Origin: Thereva unica
Taxonomy: Eukaryota; Arthropoda; Insecta; Diptera; Therevidae
NCBI GenBank assembly: GCA_949987705.1
Contig: OX465281.1
Coordinates: 158,734,393 to 158,798,392, forward strand
Length of the DNA stretch: 64,000 nucleotides
Reading direction: 5' to 3'
Below, piece by piece: positions 22,904-34,463 of this stretch (positions are counted from its first letter, which is position 1; every line of letters begins with the position of its first letter). A program made the translations under genes and the position numbers. The notes below the pieces were generated by a model that was given only the letters and a program-made list of their open reading frames with translations, had not been told where the DNA came from and searched no databases.

Positions 22904-23803
22904 TACGGATGTGGTCATTTTTTCCTGCACGATATCGCGCGAACCAAAACTGATATCGAGTTCGTTGAGGTGTCGTTCGAAGCGTATTAACCGAAATATG
23001 ATCTGAAAAGATTTTCATGAAATTCGGTCCAGCCGTTTTTTTGTTTAAGCGACGTAAGTGATTTTTGTACCTGCATGATATCGCCCGAACCACGAAAGAT
23101 ATTGACTTACTTGAGGTGCCGTTCGAAGCGTATTAGCGACAATATAATCTGAAAAGATTTTTATAATATTCGGTCCAGCGGTTTTTTGGTTTAAATGACT
23201 TAAGTGATTTTTGTACCTGCACGATATCGCGCGAACTATAAAAGATATCGACTTAGTTGAGGTGTCGTTCGAAGCGTATTAACCGAAATATGATCTGAAA
23301 AGATTTTCATAAAATTCGGTGCAGCCGTTTTTTTGTTTAAGCGGCGTAAGTGATTTTTGTTCCTGCACGATATCGCCCGAACCACCAAAGATATTGACTT
23401 ACTTGAGGTGCCGTTCGAAGCGTATTAGCGACAATATAATCTGAAAAGATTTTTATAATATTCGGTCCAGCGGTTTTTGGTTTAAATGACTTAAGTGATT
23501 TTTGTACCTGCACGATACCGCGCGAACTAAAAACTATATCGACTTCATTGAGGTGCCGAAAAACATTAATACATCAATTTTATATACATTTTCGTCATCC
23601 TAATCTTGTAAGTGCGCACATTTAGTTTGACATTTTAGCGAAAATATTGATAAACAATTGTGACAAATTCTCAGTATTATAGATATATTCTATATTGCCT
23701 ATTGTTCATTTATTATTAAAATACCCAATCATATATTCAACATCCATCATACTGGGAAGTTGATCGTGTGGACCGAAAGGGTCGAACTCACATCCCAACT
23801 AGT
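22755..23803 (+). mobile_element. Helentron-like interspersed repeat (copy 1)
   Basis: Begins with a 19-bp palindrome (ACTTCCCAGTATAGGAAGT) then TTATTGTAATCGGTCCG; it ends with an inverted copy of the start (ATACTGGGAAGTT) about 40 bases before CCCAACTAGT. A (GT)n run at 22872-22896 and a tandem array fill the middle. This plan (palindromic start, subterminal inverted repeats, internal tandem repeats, CTAG-type end, no TSD) matches DINE-1/Helentron-associated elements as I know them. The class assignment is inference; the repeat itself is certain because a second copy lies at 25456-35270. Confidence 0.65.
22919..23560 (+). repeat. Dimeric ~146-bp tandem array
   Basis: Five units, each starting near CCTGCACGATATCGC, at about 22925, 23070, 23216, 23362 and 23508. 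Units alternate: CGCGCGAAC with TTAACCGAAATATGATC versus CGCCCGAACC with TTAGCGACAATATAATC. So the true period is a dimer of about 292 bp. Confidence 0.85.
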
Positions 23804-25875
23804 TTATATTTTTGTATGATTTATGCCTGTTTTTCTAGCCTGTATCAAATTGATACATAGGAACTTTAACGTTTGAAGTTTTAAGGGACGGATGCGGGTT
23901 AAGCAAAGCATTGATAGAAGATTGCTTTCCCCTCGCAGCATGCCTACACGACAGCTCTCCACTCCCTCTGGTCTGGGGCTCTCGGAAGAAATCAGACGGG
24001 TTGAAAGAGACACACCAAATGGTGGGGTTCTACCGCCCCTCTTTTGAAATTTAACAATCAACGAAATTTTGACAACAATAAGAGATATAATGCAACTAAC
24101 ATTGGACACTCTTGTTCATTGGGCTACTACAAAGGGCCTAGACCTTAATCCAGCTAAGACTGAAGTAGTGCTTTTTACAAGGAAGCATCGATTTCCTGGT
24201 TTTCATAAGACTCTGCAATGAAAGACTGCTCATACTGGATAGGAAGCTAACGTGGAGACCGAATCTTTTAGAGCCAGCTAATAAGGCCAAAACAGCTCTC
24301 TTCTTATGCCAAAGAACAATCAGCGTTAATTGGGGCTTTAACCACCGCATCGTCCACTGGTTGTATACAGACCTATACTTATGCATGCATGGCATATCGG
24401 TATAATGGACTGCATTACAGAAGGTTACGAATTGTAAGATATTGCAAAGGGCCCAAAGAACAGAAGCGCTGTGGATTAGTGGTGCAATGAGAAGCACCCA
24501 ACAGCTGCGCTGGATGTCTTATCATCTTATTCCTTTGAATATACATTACATGCCGAGCAAATGGCAGCCTGGGCGGTCGCCAGGACAAAGGGTTCTCTTG
24601 GGTGGGCTCCATATTCATATGGTCACTCATCTATGCTTAGGAGGTTCGCCATCGCTTCGGACAACCTAGATTACACTACCCTTACGTGGAACTTGGAGAA
24701 AGGTTTCAATACCATCATTCCGGCCAGAGACGACTGAACAGATGGTGTCATCCCATTGGATCATTATATATCCTACACAGATGGCTCCAAAATTGGGTAT
24801 GGCGTTGGGTGTGGTATCCTCTCCGAGTCATTGAATATAGATATCTCTCTTCATCTACCCGACCATTGCAGTCTTCTAGGTGGAAGTCACTGCAACCTGG
24901 GAGACTCTCGAATGGCAGAAGATAAAGAATATATTTCATAAGAATATATGTGTTCTATTGGAGAGTCAGGCGGCCGTAAAGGTACTTAATTCTGTCGTTA
25001 CAACATCTACTGTGCTGAACTGCCGCAGGTCTATGTGCCTCAGTTTGATATAACTCTGTGTTAGGTTTGTGGACACAGGTGAAATAGGGGAAACTGCAGG
25101 GCAGATGAGCCTGGTAGCCAGGGAACCGAAGTGGAAAGGACACCCACTTAACTCAGATTGGAATGCCCCTAGCCGCCTAAAAACTGGCTGTGAGAGAACC
25201 AGCTTAGCTCGAGGCGTGCTGTAATGGACCACAGCAACAGTGTGCCGCACTTTTCACTCAATATGCCTTTGGTCAAGATAAGGCATGCTGACTGTTCACT
25301 GTCTGTTGTATATATGTGCATAATTTGATCAAATAAAAATATTATCAAAACTATCAATTTAAATTTGTGTAATTTTTTCTTCAGACCTAAACCTACATGA
25401 GACATATCCATGTACTATGTGCCTTTGTGAAGCTGGGGCACTTTTGATTTTTTTTAACTTCCCAGTATAGGGAAGTTATTGTAATCGGTCCGAAAACCGA
25501 AATCGAAACTTTCAACGTATTTAAAATTTTCAAGGTCCCAAGAGCATTTTAAGCAAAAATTTGGGAGGAAGTATGTGTGTGGTCGAGCCGTTTTTTGGTT
25601 GAAGCCACATAAGTCATTTTTGTACCTGCGCGATATCGCCCGAACCACAAAAGATATCGACTTACTTAAGGTGCCGTTCGAAGCGTATTAGCGACAATAT
25701 AATTTGAAAAGATTTTTGTAATATTCGGTCGAGCCGTTTTTTGGTTTAAATGACATAAGTGATTTTTGTACCTGCACTATATCGCGCGAACTATAAAAGA
25801 TATGGAGTATGGAAAATATGATCTGAAAAGATTTTCATAAAATTCGGTTAAACCGTTTTATTGTTTAAACGACGC

Positions 25876-25912
25876 CACAGTGGGGCAACGAGCATTCAAA
25901 GTTGGCATTTAA
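25876..25912 (+). repeat. Transib left terminal repeat, RSS-like
   Basis: Heptamer CACAGTG identical to the V(D)J heptamer, then 12 bases, then TTCAAAGTT, where a 12-RSS would carry its nonamer. A further copy of the block GAGCATTCAA.GTTGGCA lies at 25934-25953, giving repeated possible transposase sites. That the transposase binds these sites is an inference. Confidence 0.75.
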
Positions 25913-26164
25913 TGGAAAAACAAACATTACACGAGCATTCAATGTTGGCAACATTATAATACTACAGTGTCCGTTGCACGTTATTGTGACATTTGTCAGT
26001 CGGCAGCCCCTCCCCTCTCCCCTCCAGTGCCGTCAGTTGAAGCGAGCTACTTGCGAAGATTACTTGTACGTTGGTTAATTGTATTTTCGACCTGATTTTG
26101 TTTTGAGTTTATATTATTGTTGTTTGAGTACTATTCGTTTTTGTTATGGAGGCTTCAAATTCAG

Positions 26165-27726
26165 GTATGTAAAGATATTTTAATGACTACAAACTGGTAC
26201 TGCAGTTATTACATATATATTTTTTCGCCTTTTGAAAAGAAGTTTTCGTTAAATGCTAGGTTTCAAAATATTGTCAGAAAGGGTTAGATTTTAGTATATG
26301 TTCCGAGTCAGTCCGAAGGTTAAATATTTGTTTTTTAGCTTTTTCAAAAAAAAAAAAAAGCTTTTACAGAGGCTCTGCCCGTCTGTCCGTCTGAAGCCTA
26401 CTTTCATCTCTGAAAGTACTGCCGCTACAGACTTGGGCCATATTTCAAAATGTAGCTCTTGGTCAAAAGACCAAAAACTGAGAAAATGGTCTGGAAATTT
26501 CAACCAGAAGTATATTTAAACAACAAAAAAGAGCCTTTAAAGAAAATATTGTGACTAATTTTTGTGTTCTAAGGCTTATAACTTCTTAATTATTCATTTT
26601 ACCACAAAATTTCTAAGTAATAAATTGATTATTTAATTCTAAACAAAAAGTGTCCTTGCAAATTTCCTGTAAAATGTGCCGCTTCGGAGATATAGTGGAA
26701 AAACCATTTGCATACGTTTTCCAAGATGGCGGCCAAATGGGGGGGGGTTAGAATCCCGAAATCTCAAACTTAAGCTCACCCTAACCCCCCCTACACATCC
26801 CAAAAATAAAACCTTGTCCTGCATTTTTGCAATGTTAAAGTACCATCTCCATGGACTATAAAGGACTAGGGAAAGTCCCTCGTCTGTGGGGCTGCGAGTT
26901 CGATCCTTCGGCTCGCGGTGCTTTTTTTTCCGTCATAATAATTTTTTTTAATTTCCTTCGGGGATTTTGTTTCATATGAAATTATATTGAATAAAGAAAT
27001 ATACCATGACGTGGGTGAAGAATCAAAGAATTTTATTGTTTACATTTGATTTCCTTTTTTTTAAGCTATGATGATTATATTGTAGTGTTTGTTAAATACT
27101 TTGTTAAGTTTTAGATTACGCAGTCTCACAACTTATAACCTACATAAGCCTTTAGCAAAAACTTTTCAAGATTAATTATATATAGCGTTGGTCAGTGTGA
27201 TACTTATGAATCTCCATGGCCAAACTAGGGTGCGGTAAGCCGAATTTTTAACAATAAGACATGTGTTTAAGTAAAATAATACACCTAATTCTGTTGTGCA
27301 AAGTGCATCACATTAGATTTTCCTCCAATCCAAAGAAAAATGTTTAGATTCGTTTTCTATAGTGTTTACATGTGTGATGTGCTTTTTTTTTTTTCAATTT
27401 GACACATTCGAATTATTTTTGCCCTCGATTCCCAGATCCGGCGGGTTGGAAGTGAGTGCGGATCAATCTCCACTTAATATATTGTCATCCAATCTGAAGT
27501 GTTATTCAACAGAAAGAATACCATGAAAAAGCGTAATTAGTGGCTAGTCTCTAGGCACAACATCCCACTAGTTATTATACATAGTGCTAACACATTGCAA
27601 ACAAGTTATTTTTTTGTGCTCCAATTTGCTCTTTTTTTGATTAAATGTCGTTTTTTGAGGGTACTTGTAAAATAGTAATTTGGACTGTTAAGAGTGAATG
27701 GTAAATAAATTTTTGCTAATTCACAG
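26165..27726 (+). other. Transib first intron, repeat-rich
   Basis: Between a GTATGT donor and a TTCACAG acceptor. No gene. It includes a CAAGATGGCGGCC block near 26723 (a motif shared with 11870 and 34040) and a TGCGAGTTCGATCC box followed by T8 near 26890-26930 that faintly recalls a Pol III B box and terminator; no A box could be placed. Confidence 0.6.
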
Positions 27727-29386
27727 GTACACGTTCTAATACTATGTTCATCAAGAGAAGTAAACTTCTTGATATTATGAGAAGCTCAGGGAGCTGTGTA
27801 TCAGGGTATTTTGAGGTCATAAAAAAGAAATTATCGCGTTTTAAATCAGAATTTAAATGTCGTTGGACAAAATCACGCAGGATAAATGAAAGATTTTTAA
27901 AAAATAATGCGGATTGGCTAAATACCTCAATATCATTCCTTATTTTGACAGAACAGAAGAAACGTGGTCGTCCGGAAATTGCTTTTGAATTAAGTTCCGA
28001 GCGATCTAAACGACAAAAAACAAGGGAGTTGAGGAAAACAACTTCTGTATCGGTGTTAACATATGCTACACAGATGAGTTTAAGGGCTGAAGGGCAAGCA
28101 AAGGCATCAAAATTGTTGCATGAAGTCACAAGCACAAGTCCAAAACGGGCAAGCAAATACATAAAGGCGTACCAAAAGTCACTTGAACCAAAACAATTTA
28201 TGTCCGGTGAAGACGCTCTTGCGGTTCTAGTGGAAGCTAAGTTATCTCGCGATCAGTATGACGTTATACGAACAAGTGCTCCTGAGAAATTCCCTTCGTA
28301 TAAAACTATACAAGTAACAAAGAAATTGTGTTATCCTAAAAATATTGTAAAGTCAGATACTTTTATGGAAGTTTCTCTACAAGCCCTACTTGATCATACA
28401 ATTGAGCGTTTACTATTCACAATAAACTGTGTAATTTAGCCACTTCAGAATGAAAAACTAGACGCGATAGTATTGCACACAAATTGGGGATTTGATGGTT
28501 CTTCGGGTCACAGCTCTTACAAACAAGCATTTCATGGTCGCGAAGCTAGTGACGCTTCTGTTTTTATTACCTGCATTGTTCCAATTCGTATTGTTTGTGG
28601 AACCAAAATTCTTTGGCAAAATCCACGTCCTGCTTCTACAAGGTACTGCAGGCCGTTAAAAATTGCGTTTGTGGAGTCTACTCAGACCTCCATTGCGAAG
28701 AAAAGTAGAGTAGACAACGAAATCCAACAATTAAAAAAAAAACAGCTTTTTGTTTGGAGGAAGACACGTTGAAGTGGCCCATAGCTTAGTTTTTTCTATG
28801 GTAGACGGTAAAGTGTGCAATGCACTTACCGATACGACTTCGACACAAAAATGTTACGTATGTGGTGCAACCAGCAAACAGTTTAATAACATCGAAGAAA
28901 TGATTAAAAGAAATGTAAATATCGAGAATTTAGGTTTCGGGTTATCCATTTTACATGGATGGATAAGGATGTTCGAGTGTCTTCTTCACTTGTCCTATAA
29001 ATTGCCACTCAAGAAGTGGCAAGCGAGAGGCAGTGACAAAGAAATTGTTGCAAACAATAAAAGTCGCATCCAAAGGGAATTTAAAGAAAAATGTGGTTTG
29101 ATTGTAGATAAACCTAAGCCCGGTTTCGGGAACACTAACGATGGCAACACTGCCAGACGATTTTTTAAAGATGAAGAGCTGTCAGCGGAGATAACAAAAG
29201 TTGATATAGGGGCCTATTGTGAATGTCGTCAATTTGACGACTTCGAGTCGATATTAAAATTCCTTATTGTGAAATTCGATTAATGTCGAATTAAGTCGAC
29301 CAAATGTAAAATAAAAGACGATTGTATTTTAGACGACGACTTGAAATGTCTTCTCATTCCTGCAAGTAAATTTATAGCCGTTAAAC

Positions 29387-30394
29387 ATGGAAAAGTAAGG
29401 TTTTTTCTTTTCTTTGTCATAATTTTATTATAAGTATTTAAAAATTTTAGAATAAAAAATTTCAGTAATAAAAAACAACTGAATAAACTAATATCTTTGA
29501 TGGAGAATGTGCCAGACATTGCGAAAGGAGTAATCAAAAAATCAGAAGCGTCTGTTCACTGGGCAAAGTATGCCGCAGAATTAAATAGTCTTGGCCCACC
29601 GATCAAAACTCCTGAAAAGTGGTCAAAGGTAATTCGAAATCAAACATTTTTTTCAATTATTGAGAAATTGAGAAAGCTTGTTTTAGGTTTGGGTGGATCT
29701 AAAATTTAAAACGAAAAAAAAATTGACCGAAAACAAAAAGGAATTAAAAGCCACTGGAGGTGGACCAAACACTTTACACGGATTTTCTCCACTCGAAGAA
29801 TCTATAATAAATCTAATAAATTTAGAGGTCTGTACAGATCCTCCAGGACGGGAATTTGGATTAGAACCCAACGATCTGCTGAACGAAATTTCAGATTATG
29901 GTGATATATTTGAAAATTATGGGTTTAATAATGATGATCCGTCGCTTAATAAAAATAATGAAAAAACAAATAACACTACAGAAATGCCAAATGAAAGTGC
30001 AAAAAGGCCACTTATTGAAAATAACGACAATATAGATAATACCACAGAAATACCAACCAAAAGAGCGAAAAAAACACTTACAAAGGGTGAAAGAGATAAG
30101 GAAATGTCAGAGCATATCAATAATGTGGAAAATTTCAATAGTGAGTTAAAAAAAGAAGTAACTTCCATGAGAAAACAAATGGAAGAACTAAATGGGTATA
30201 TGAAAGGGATTTACGAGTACAGCAAGAAAAGGTATTACATAGATAAGGATATAATAAAATTAAAAGAAGAAAAGTTCAAAATGGAAAAAGAAGAAATGAA
30301 GAACAAACAGATGGCAAGAGTTTCTAAACTAAAAATAAAGGCTGAATTACTGGAAATAAAAAGAAAGCAATGTCACATAAACTTGACAGGATAA
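29387..30394 (+). CDS. Harbinger Myb/SANT-like protein
   Basis: Three exons, 29387-29394, 29451-29628 and 29687-30394, with GT-AG introns of 56 and 58 bases; predicted 297 residues. The N-terminus (KNFSNKKQLNKLISLMENVPDIAKG) and WSKVWVDLKFKTKKKL ... ATGGGP form the Myb/SANT-like DNA-binding domain found in Harbinger partner proteins. The middle is acidic and Asn-rich with KKRAKKTL-like basic clusters. The C-terminal ~90 residues are a Lys/Glu coiled coil. In known Harbingers the partner brings the transposase to the nucleus and to the ends. The very short first exon is the least certain part. The exon 2/exon 3 splice exactly restores the family motif. Confidence 0.82.
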
Positions 30395-30548
30395 TGGAGA
30401 TAGTAAGACTTTGTAACTTGTACGTACAAAAAATGAATATTTTTAAGTTATTTAAACATTTTTTTTCGTTATTTTGTTTTTTATGTGAATTTTGTTTAAT
30501 TTTTTAAAAGACAGAGAATATATTTTATTTTTATTTTTATTAAATGTT

Positions 30549-31809
30549 TTATAAGTTCATTGCATTTAAAATTTCATTCCTAATTTGTTCTCCATCAACA
30601 TGTTCTATTTCCGGCACAGTCAATTCGTCTTCAATTTCCACTGGCATATTTTCAAAATTCTGTTCCACTTTATAATGCACACAAATATTATGGAGTGCAG
30701 CACATATATTTACAATTTTTGTTGCCGTTTCGGGACTATAATGCAAAGCCCTGTAACCTAAAAGGCATCTAAAACGGTTTTTAAGAACGCCGATGGTTCG
30801 TTCAATTATGATGCGCGCTTGGCTATGCTTCTTATTAAATCGAGCTTGAACAGAGTGCTCTTCTGCATTCCGAAAAGGTGTGATGAAATAAGGTGATAAC
30901 GGATATCCTGCGTCTCCTAAATGAATTGAATATTTAATTTAAATAACAGTAGTTTTTAGCCACTTACCAAGAAGCCATGTATTCGTCTCTCCATTTCTAC
31001 AGTCTTCCTCTAATTTCGACTTTAAACTAGATAAATTCCAAACTCTCGAATCATGGCAGCTTCCTGGAAATCTGGCGTCTAAATATCTAATTTTCATTTC
31101 GTTGTCACAAACCTGGAATGATTTTTATTTCTACATTTAGCACTTTATATGTATATCTATATATATATATACAATTAAAACATTCAGACTATAAAACCCT
31201 TTTCGATTATAATACAAATGTTGTATATCTTTCTTAGGTGCAGTAATTCTGACATGGGTCCCGTCTGCACAACCTATGATCCCGGGAATACCACTCTTTT
31301 CGTAAAAGCATAATTTTACATGGTTTTTCTCCTCCGTTGTGTGAATGAATTTGATCCACTTTGGACAAATGTTGTCTTCAAAAACTTGCCAAATCTCCTT
31401 CAATATTAAAGAAACTGTAGGCTGTGCAAGCCCCAGATTTAAATCGTTTCCAACGCTAAGCTGGTAGCTACCTTGGGCACAAAACCTTAATAAGCAGGCC
31501 AATTTTAATAAATTAGGCACGGCAGATGCTCTAGTTGTTGAGGTTATTTTGCTTTCAATTTCATTTAGCAGGTAAATAAATCCCTCCTTATTAACTCTAA
31601 AGTTGTCGACAAAACTGTGAAGATATATTAAGCGAAGTTAATTCCTTTAAAATCATAAATAAAGCATTCACTACTTACCAATTTTCATCCAAACTTAGAA
31701 GATTGGAAAAATCCCTGATCTGCCTTCTTCTAATATTTACTCTTCGTTTTTCTTCTCTCTCCTCACTATTTAAATTATTTTGATAGAGCAAAATGGCAAA
31801 AACACTCAT
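30549..31809 (-). CDS. Harbinger DDE transposase (HARBI1-like), intact
   Basis: Four exons on the minus strand: 31809-31679, 31614-31173, 31112-30968, 30916-30549, with GT-AG introns of 64, 60 and 51 bases; predicted 361 residues, close to HARBI1. The joined frame shows [13 protein letters not shown] (catalytic Asp), [35 protein letters not shown] (second Asp) and [19 protein letters not shown] (Glu). An N-terminal helix-turn-helix-like stretch ([14 protein letters not shown]) precedes them. No stop or frameshift is seen. It converges on the Myb gene. Confidence 0.88.
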
Positions 31810-32429
31810 GTTTTATTAATTAATTTTGGACGAATAAATTGTTTTTAAATTGTAGAATGTCAAATTTGACAATTATTTTTCAAAATAATTCACAATAACA
31901 CTTAGCTTTTACCAACTAATTTAAATTTTCACATCGTGGCGCTGCAATCAGTCGATTGCATTACACAATACCAAACATTTTTTTGATCGACTTTTAAAAG
32001 TCGAGTCGATTCAATGACGACTTCACTTCCGCAATAGGCCCCATAGATTTAATAAAACAATTACATGTTATTATGATAGTTGTATCTAGTGGATATGAAA
32101 TAGACGTGGAGAAATTTAGAACATTTGCTCTCAATACTGCAAAATACTTTGTAGAAAAATATCCCTGGTACAATATGCCACCTACAGTACATAAATATTT
32201 AATACATGGTCCAGAAATCATATCACATGCAATGCTCCCAAATGGACAACTAACGGAAGAGGCTCAAGAAGCGCGTAACAAGGACTTTAAAAAATACAGA
32301 GAACATAACTCAAGGAAATGCAGTCGCGAAAAGAACAATGAGGATATTTTTAATTTCCTATTATTAAGTTCGGATCCCATAATAACTAGCAAGCGGAAAT
32401 TACCTAAGAAAAAATTGCAATATATTCCT

Positions 32430-32825
32430 AAAAAATAAATGGTTAAAAAAAATTTTTAGAAAAAATTCTTTTCATTAACTAAAAAATGTACTGAAAAGTA
32501 TAAAATAAAAAATATTTTAAAGAAAGCGTGAAATTTAAATTTTAATGAAAAAGTTAATTAAAAGAATGGCGCATTTTTCATCAAAAATTGAAAATATAAC
32601 TGTAAATCGCGTGAGATTTACAATAACCCTCAATTTTTTGCTTTGGTAATTTCAAATTCTAACAAAATTTTTTGATGAAAAATGCGCCATTCTTTTAATT
32701 AACTTTTTCATTAAAATTGAAATTTCACGCTTTCTTTAAAATATTTTTTATTTTCTACTTTTCAGTACATTTTTTAGTTAATGAAAAGAATTTTTTTTAA
32801 AAAAATTTTTTAACCATTTATTTTA
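32430..32825. repeat. Long hairpin, ~155-bp arms
   Basis: Arms 32430-32588 and 32668-32825 are inverted copies with few mismatches (for example GAATGGCGCATTTTTCATC against its complement at 32672-32690), with an ~80-base loop. The left arm overlaps the Transib stop codon, so the hairpin lies in the transposon's 3' UTR. It may be a foldback MITE or a local inverted duplication. Confidence 0.9.
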
Positions 32826-32839
32826 ATTTCTACTTTTTA

Positions 32840-34145
32840 GTTTATTATATGTATTCCGCCATTTTATGATGGCAATTCTATTAGATTTAAAATTACGTCA
32901 CACAGTTTACTGTATTCATTTGATACCCATGTCGTGAGCTCGGTGGAACATAATTGCAAAAACGGCCGCCATCTCGGAACCGTCTTCTTGTTTTTTTTAC
33001 AAAAAGGTCAGATTGCATTTAGTACTTATACACTGATAAAAAAACATTCTTAGCTTAAGACAAATTTTTTTTAACGAAGCAAATCATGTTTTGGATATAA
33101 GGAAAACAAAATTGTCTTCGGATAAGCAATACTCATAGTCTTGGTTTTACTGTCTTGGATGAAGACAAAAGTTGACTAGAAGTAAGAAAAAAATTCTTGG
33201 TTTGAGATACTCGTTTTTTTTACTACAACTCAAGGTAATAAAATAGTGAATTGCCTCAATAAATATTGTCGAATTAAAGCTCAATCGTGTCTTTATTTAA
33301 TACAAATGTTGTTTTTAATAAAAAAAAATTAGTTTCTTGAGTAAAAATTACAACAATCTTATTTCGAGAAAAAAATATCTTGCCCGAAAATATAAGTGTT
33401 GAGCGAAGAAATATAATTGCTTGTCTCAAGAATTTCTAGTGTCTTACTCTGACACAGCATTCTCATGCTAAGACTGAAAAATGTTTCAACTCAAGACAAC
33501 GAAAGGAAGACTATGGAATTGCTGGAATCAAGAAAATTTTTTTATCAGTGTACATGATGAGTTGAACTCAAGTTGAACCCAAGTCTAACTACATGTAAAC
33601 GGGAGTCGAGTTGGGTTAAGGTTGACTGAACTCGACTCAGCTCTGCTACCTGGGTTTAGTTGAAATTATGCGTACGGACATGAGTTCAGTATTTGAGTAG
33701 TTGAATTTAGTTGACAGCAGCATCTCTGTGTTTGTTTGTGATTTTTTGTAACGTGTATTGCTTCTTTATTATCAACTCACCCTTAACTCAACTATTCATC
33801 TCATCATTCATACACATTAACCACCCGAACTACGAGTGTGTGCAAAATTGGAAGTTGATCGGTTATATTTTCTACTTTTTAGTCTATTATAAGGTTTCCG
33901 CAATTTAGTGTTGGCCGCCATTTTGAATTTGGAATGACGCCACATAGCTTATTGTGTTCTACCTGTCATATCCTTTCATTTGATACCCATGTCAGAGGGC
34001 CGCGGAGCACAATTTCAAAAATCGGGCGGCATTTTGGAACCGCCATCTTGATATTTTTACAAAATGGCCAGATTGCATTGTCATCCAAACTAAACGTGTA
34101 TGCAAAATTTCAGCTCTATCCGAAACCGGGAAGTGGGTCAAATTT
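32840..34145 (-). repeat. Diverged ATGGCGG-type repeats
   Basis: Two diverged copies (32850-33030 and 33890-34145) match, inverted, the segment 11770-12000 inside the Helitron (GACATGGGTATCAAATG, CAAGATGGCGG, CAATCTGACC). So a common repeat occurs within both the Helitron and the 3' part of Transib. Confidence 0.75.
33031..33550. mobile_element. TA-flanked MITE (Tc1/mariner type)
   Basis: Inverted ends CACTGATAAAAAAA (left) and its complement (right), with TA on each side (33029-33030, 33551-33552). 520 bp, no coding frame. It splits one of the ATGGCGG-type repeats. Confidence 0.8.
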
Positions 34146-34463
34146 AACTTCCAAGATTTGACGACAAACAGTGTAAGTTAAATAAAAGAATTTAAAAAGC
34201 ACTGGATTTATTAAAAGCCCCAACTTTACAAGCAGGAAATAATGATGATGACACTGGGAGTGATAATGATACTTTTTATAATTCTGAAGAAGAAAATAGC
34301 TTTTAGAAGTTACACAATGCGCATACTTCTTATTATATCATATTTATTATCATTAAAAACAGACTATTAAAATTTTATTAATATATGTCCGTGTTTTTTT
34401 AGAACTTATTTTTTATTTGCCGTAAGTTTCTGACCTTAACTGAAGCAAACAGTTTTTATTTGA

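Larger units (their letters stand above)
22585..23898. mobile_element. piggyBac-like MITE (TTAA)
   Basis: Perfect 15-bp inverted ends CCCGCATCCGTCCCT flanked by TTAA on both sides (22581-22584 and 23899-23902), as for piggyBac-type insertions. A subterminal palindrome TATCAATTTGATA-like block sits near each end. No transposase is present. It interrupts a jockey/R1 RT gene and itself contains a Helentron-like repeat. Confidence 0.85.
21960..25290 (+). pseudogene. Jockey/R1-type RT and RNase H pseudogene
   Basis: Remains of the second ORF of a non-LTR retrotransposon. Order: linker (YKGRLREFKYELRKSKRESW), RT start FKPYKTPGPDGIYP (22345-22395), LRPICLTSF, then after the inserted MITE the downstream RT (LDLNPAKTEVVLFTRK near 24135), thumb (VNWGFNHRIVHWLY, QRAQRTEALWISGAMRST) and RNase H (ISYTDGSKIGYGVGCGI near 24770, LPDHCS near 24860). 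The frame shifts several times and the YADD region is not intact. Excising 22585-23898 plus one TTAA rejoins HI-KQSIDRRLL in one frame. Confidence 0.85.
29209..32042. mobile_element. PIF/Harbinger element, apparently intact
   Basis: 2834 bp with ends GGGGCCTATTG...CAATAGGCCCC and a 3-bp duplication ata (29206-29208, 32043-32045). Subterminal blocks rich in GTCGA (GACTTCGAGTCGA at 29239, TCGAGTCGATTC at 32001) are inverted at the two ends. It carries the two genes expected of an autonomous Harbinger, a Myb/SANT-like gene and a DDE transposase, facing each other with 154 bases between stop codons. Both can be spliced into open frames without a stop. It is younger than the Transib element. Confidence 0.9.
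26146..32438 (+). pseudogene. Transib transposase, RAG1-core-like, broken
   Basis: Exon 1 is 26146-26164 (MEASNS...), a 1.56-kb intron has GT-AG ends (26165-27726), and the main exon starts at 27727. The RAG1-type catalytic set is visible: first Asp in WGFDGSSGHSSYKQ (28494), second Asp in SMVDGKV (28804), zinc-region CYVCGAT, KKWQARG, a GNTARRFF block like the GNFARKL of RAG1, and the Glu region TEEAQEARNK (32256) after the Harbinger insertion. Length would be about 640 residues, usual for Transib. Damage: in-frame TAG at 28437, frameshift in the A-run near 28735, Harbinger at 29209-32042 (coding resumes at 32046). Confidence 0.88.

Noticed and set aside
26870..26935. Possible tRNA-derived SINE (B-box-like GAGTTCGATCC, then T8)
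   Set aside because: No A box at the right spacing, no A-tail repeat and no second copy in the window.
33555..33830. Possible second MITE with GATGAGTTGAACTC-like ends
   Set aside because: The end match is short and imperfect with no duplicated flank.
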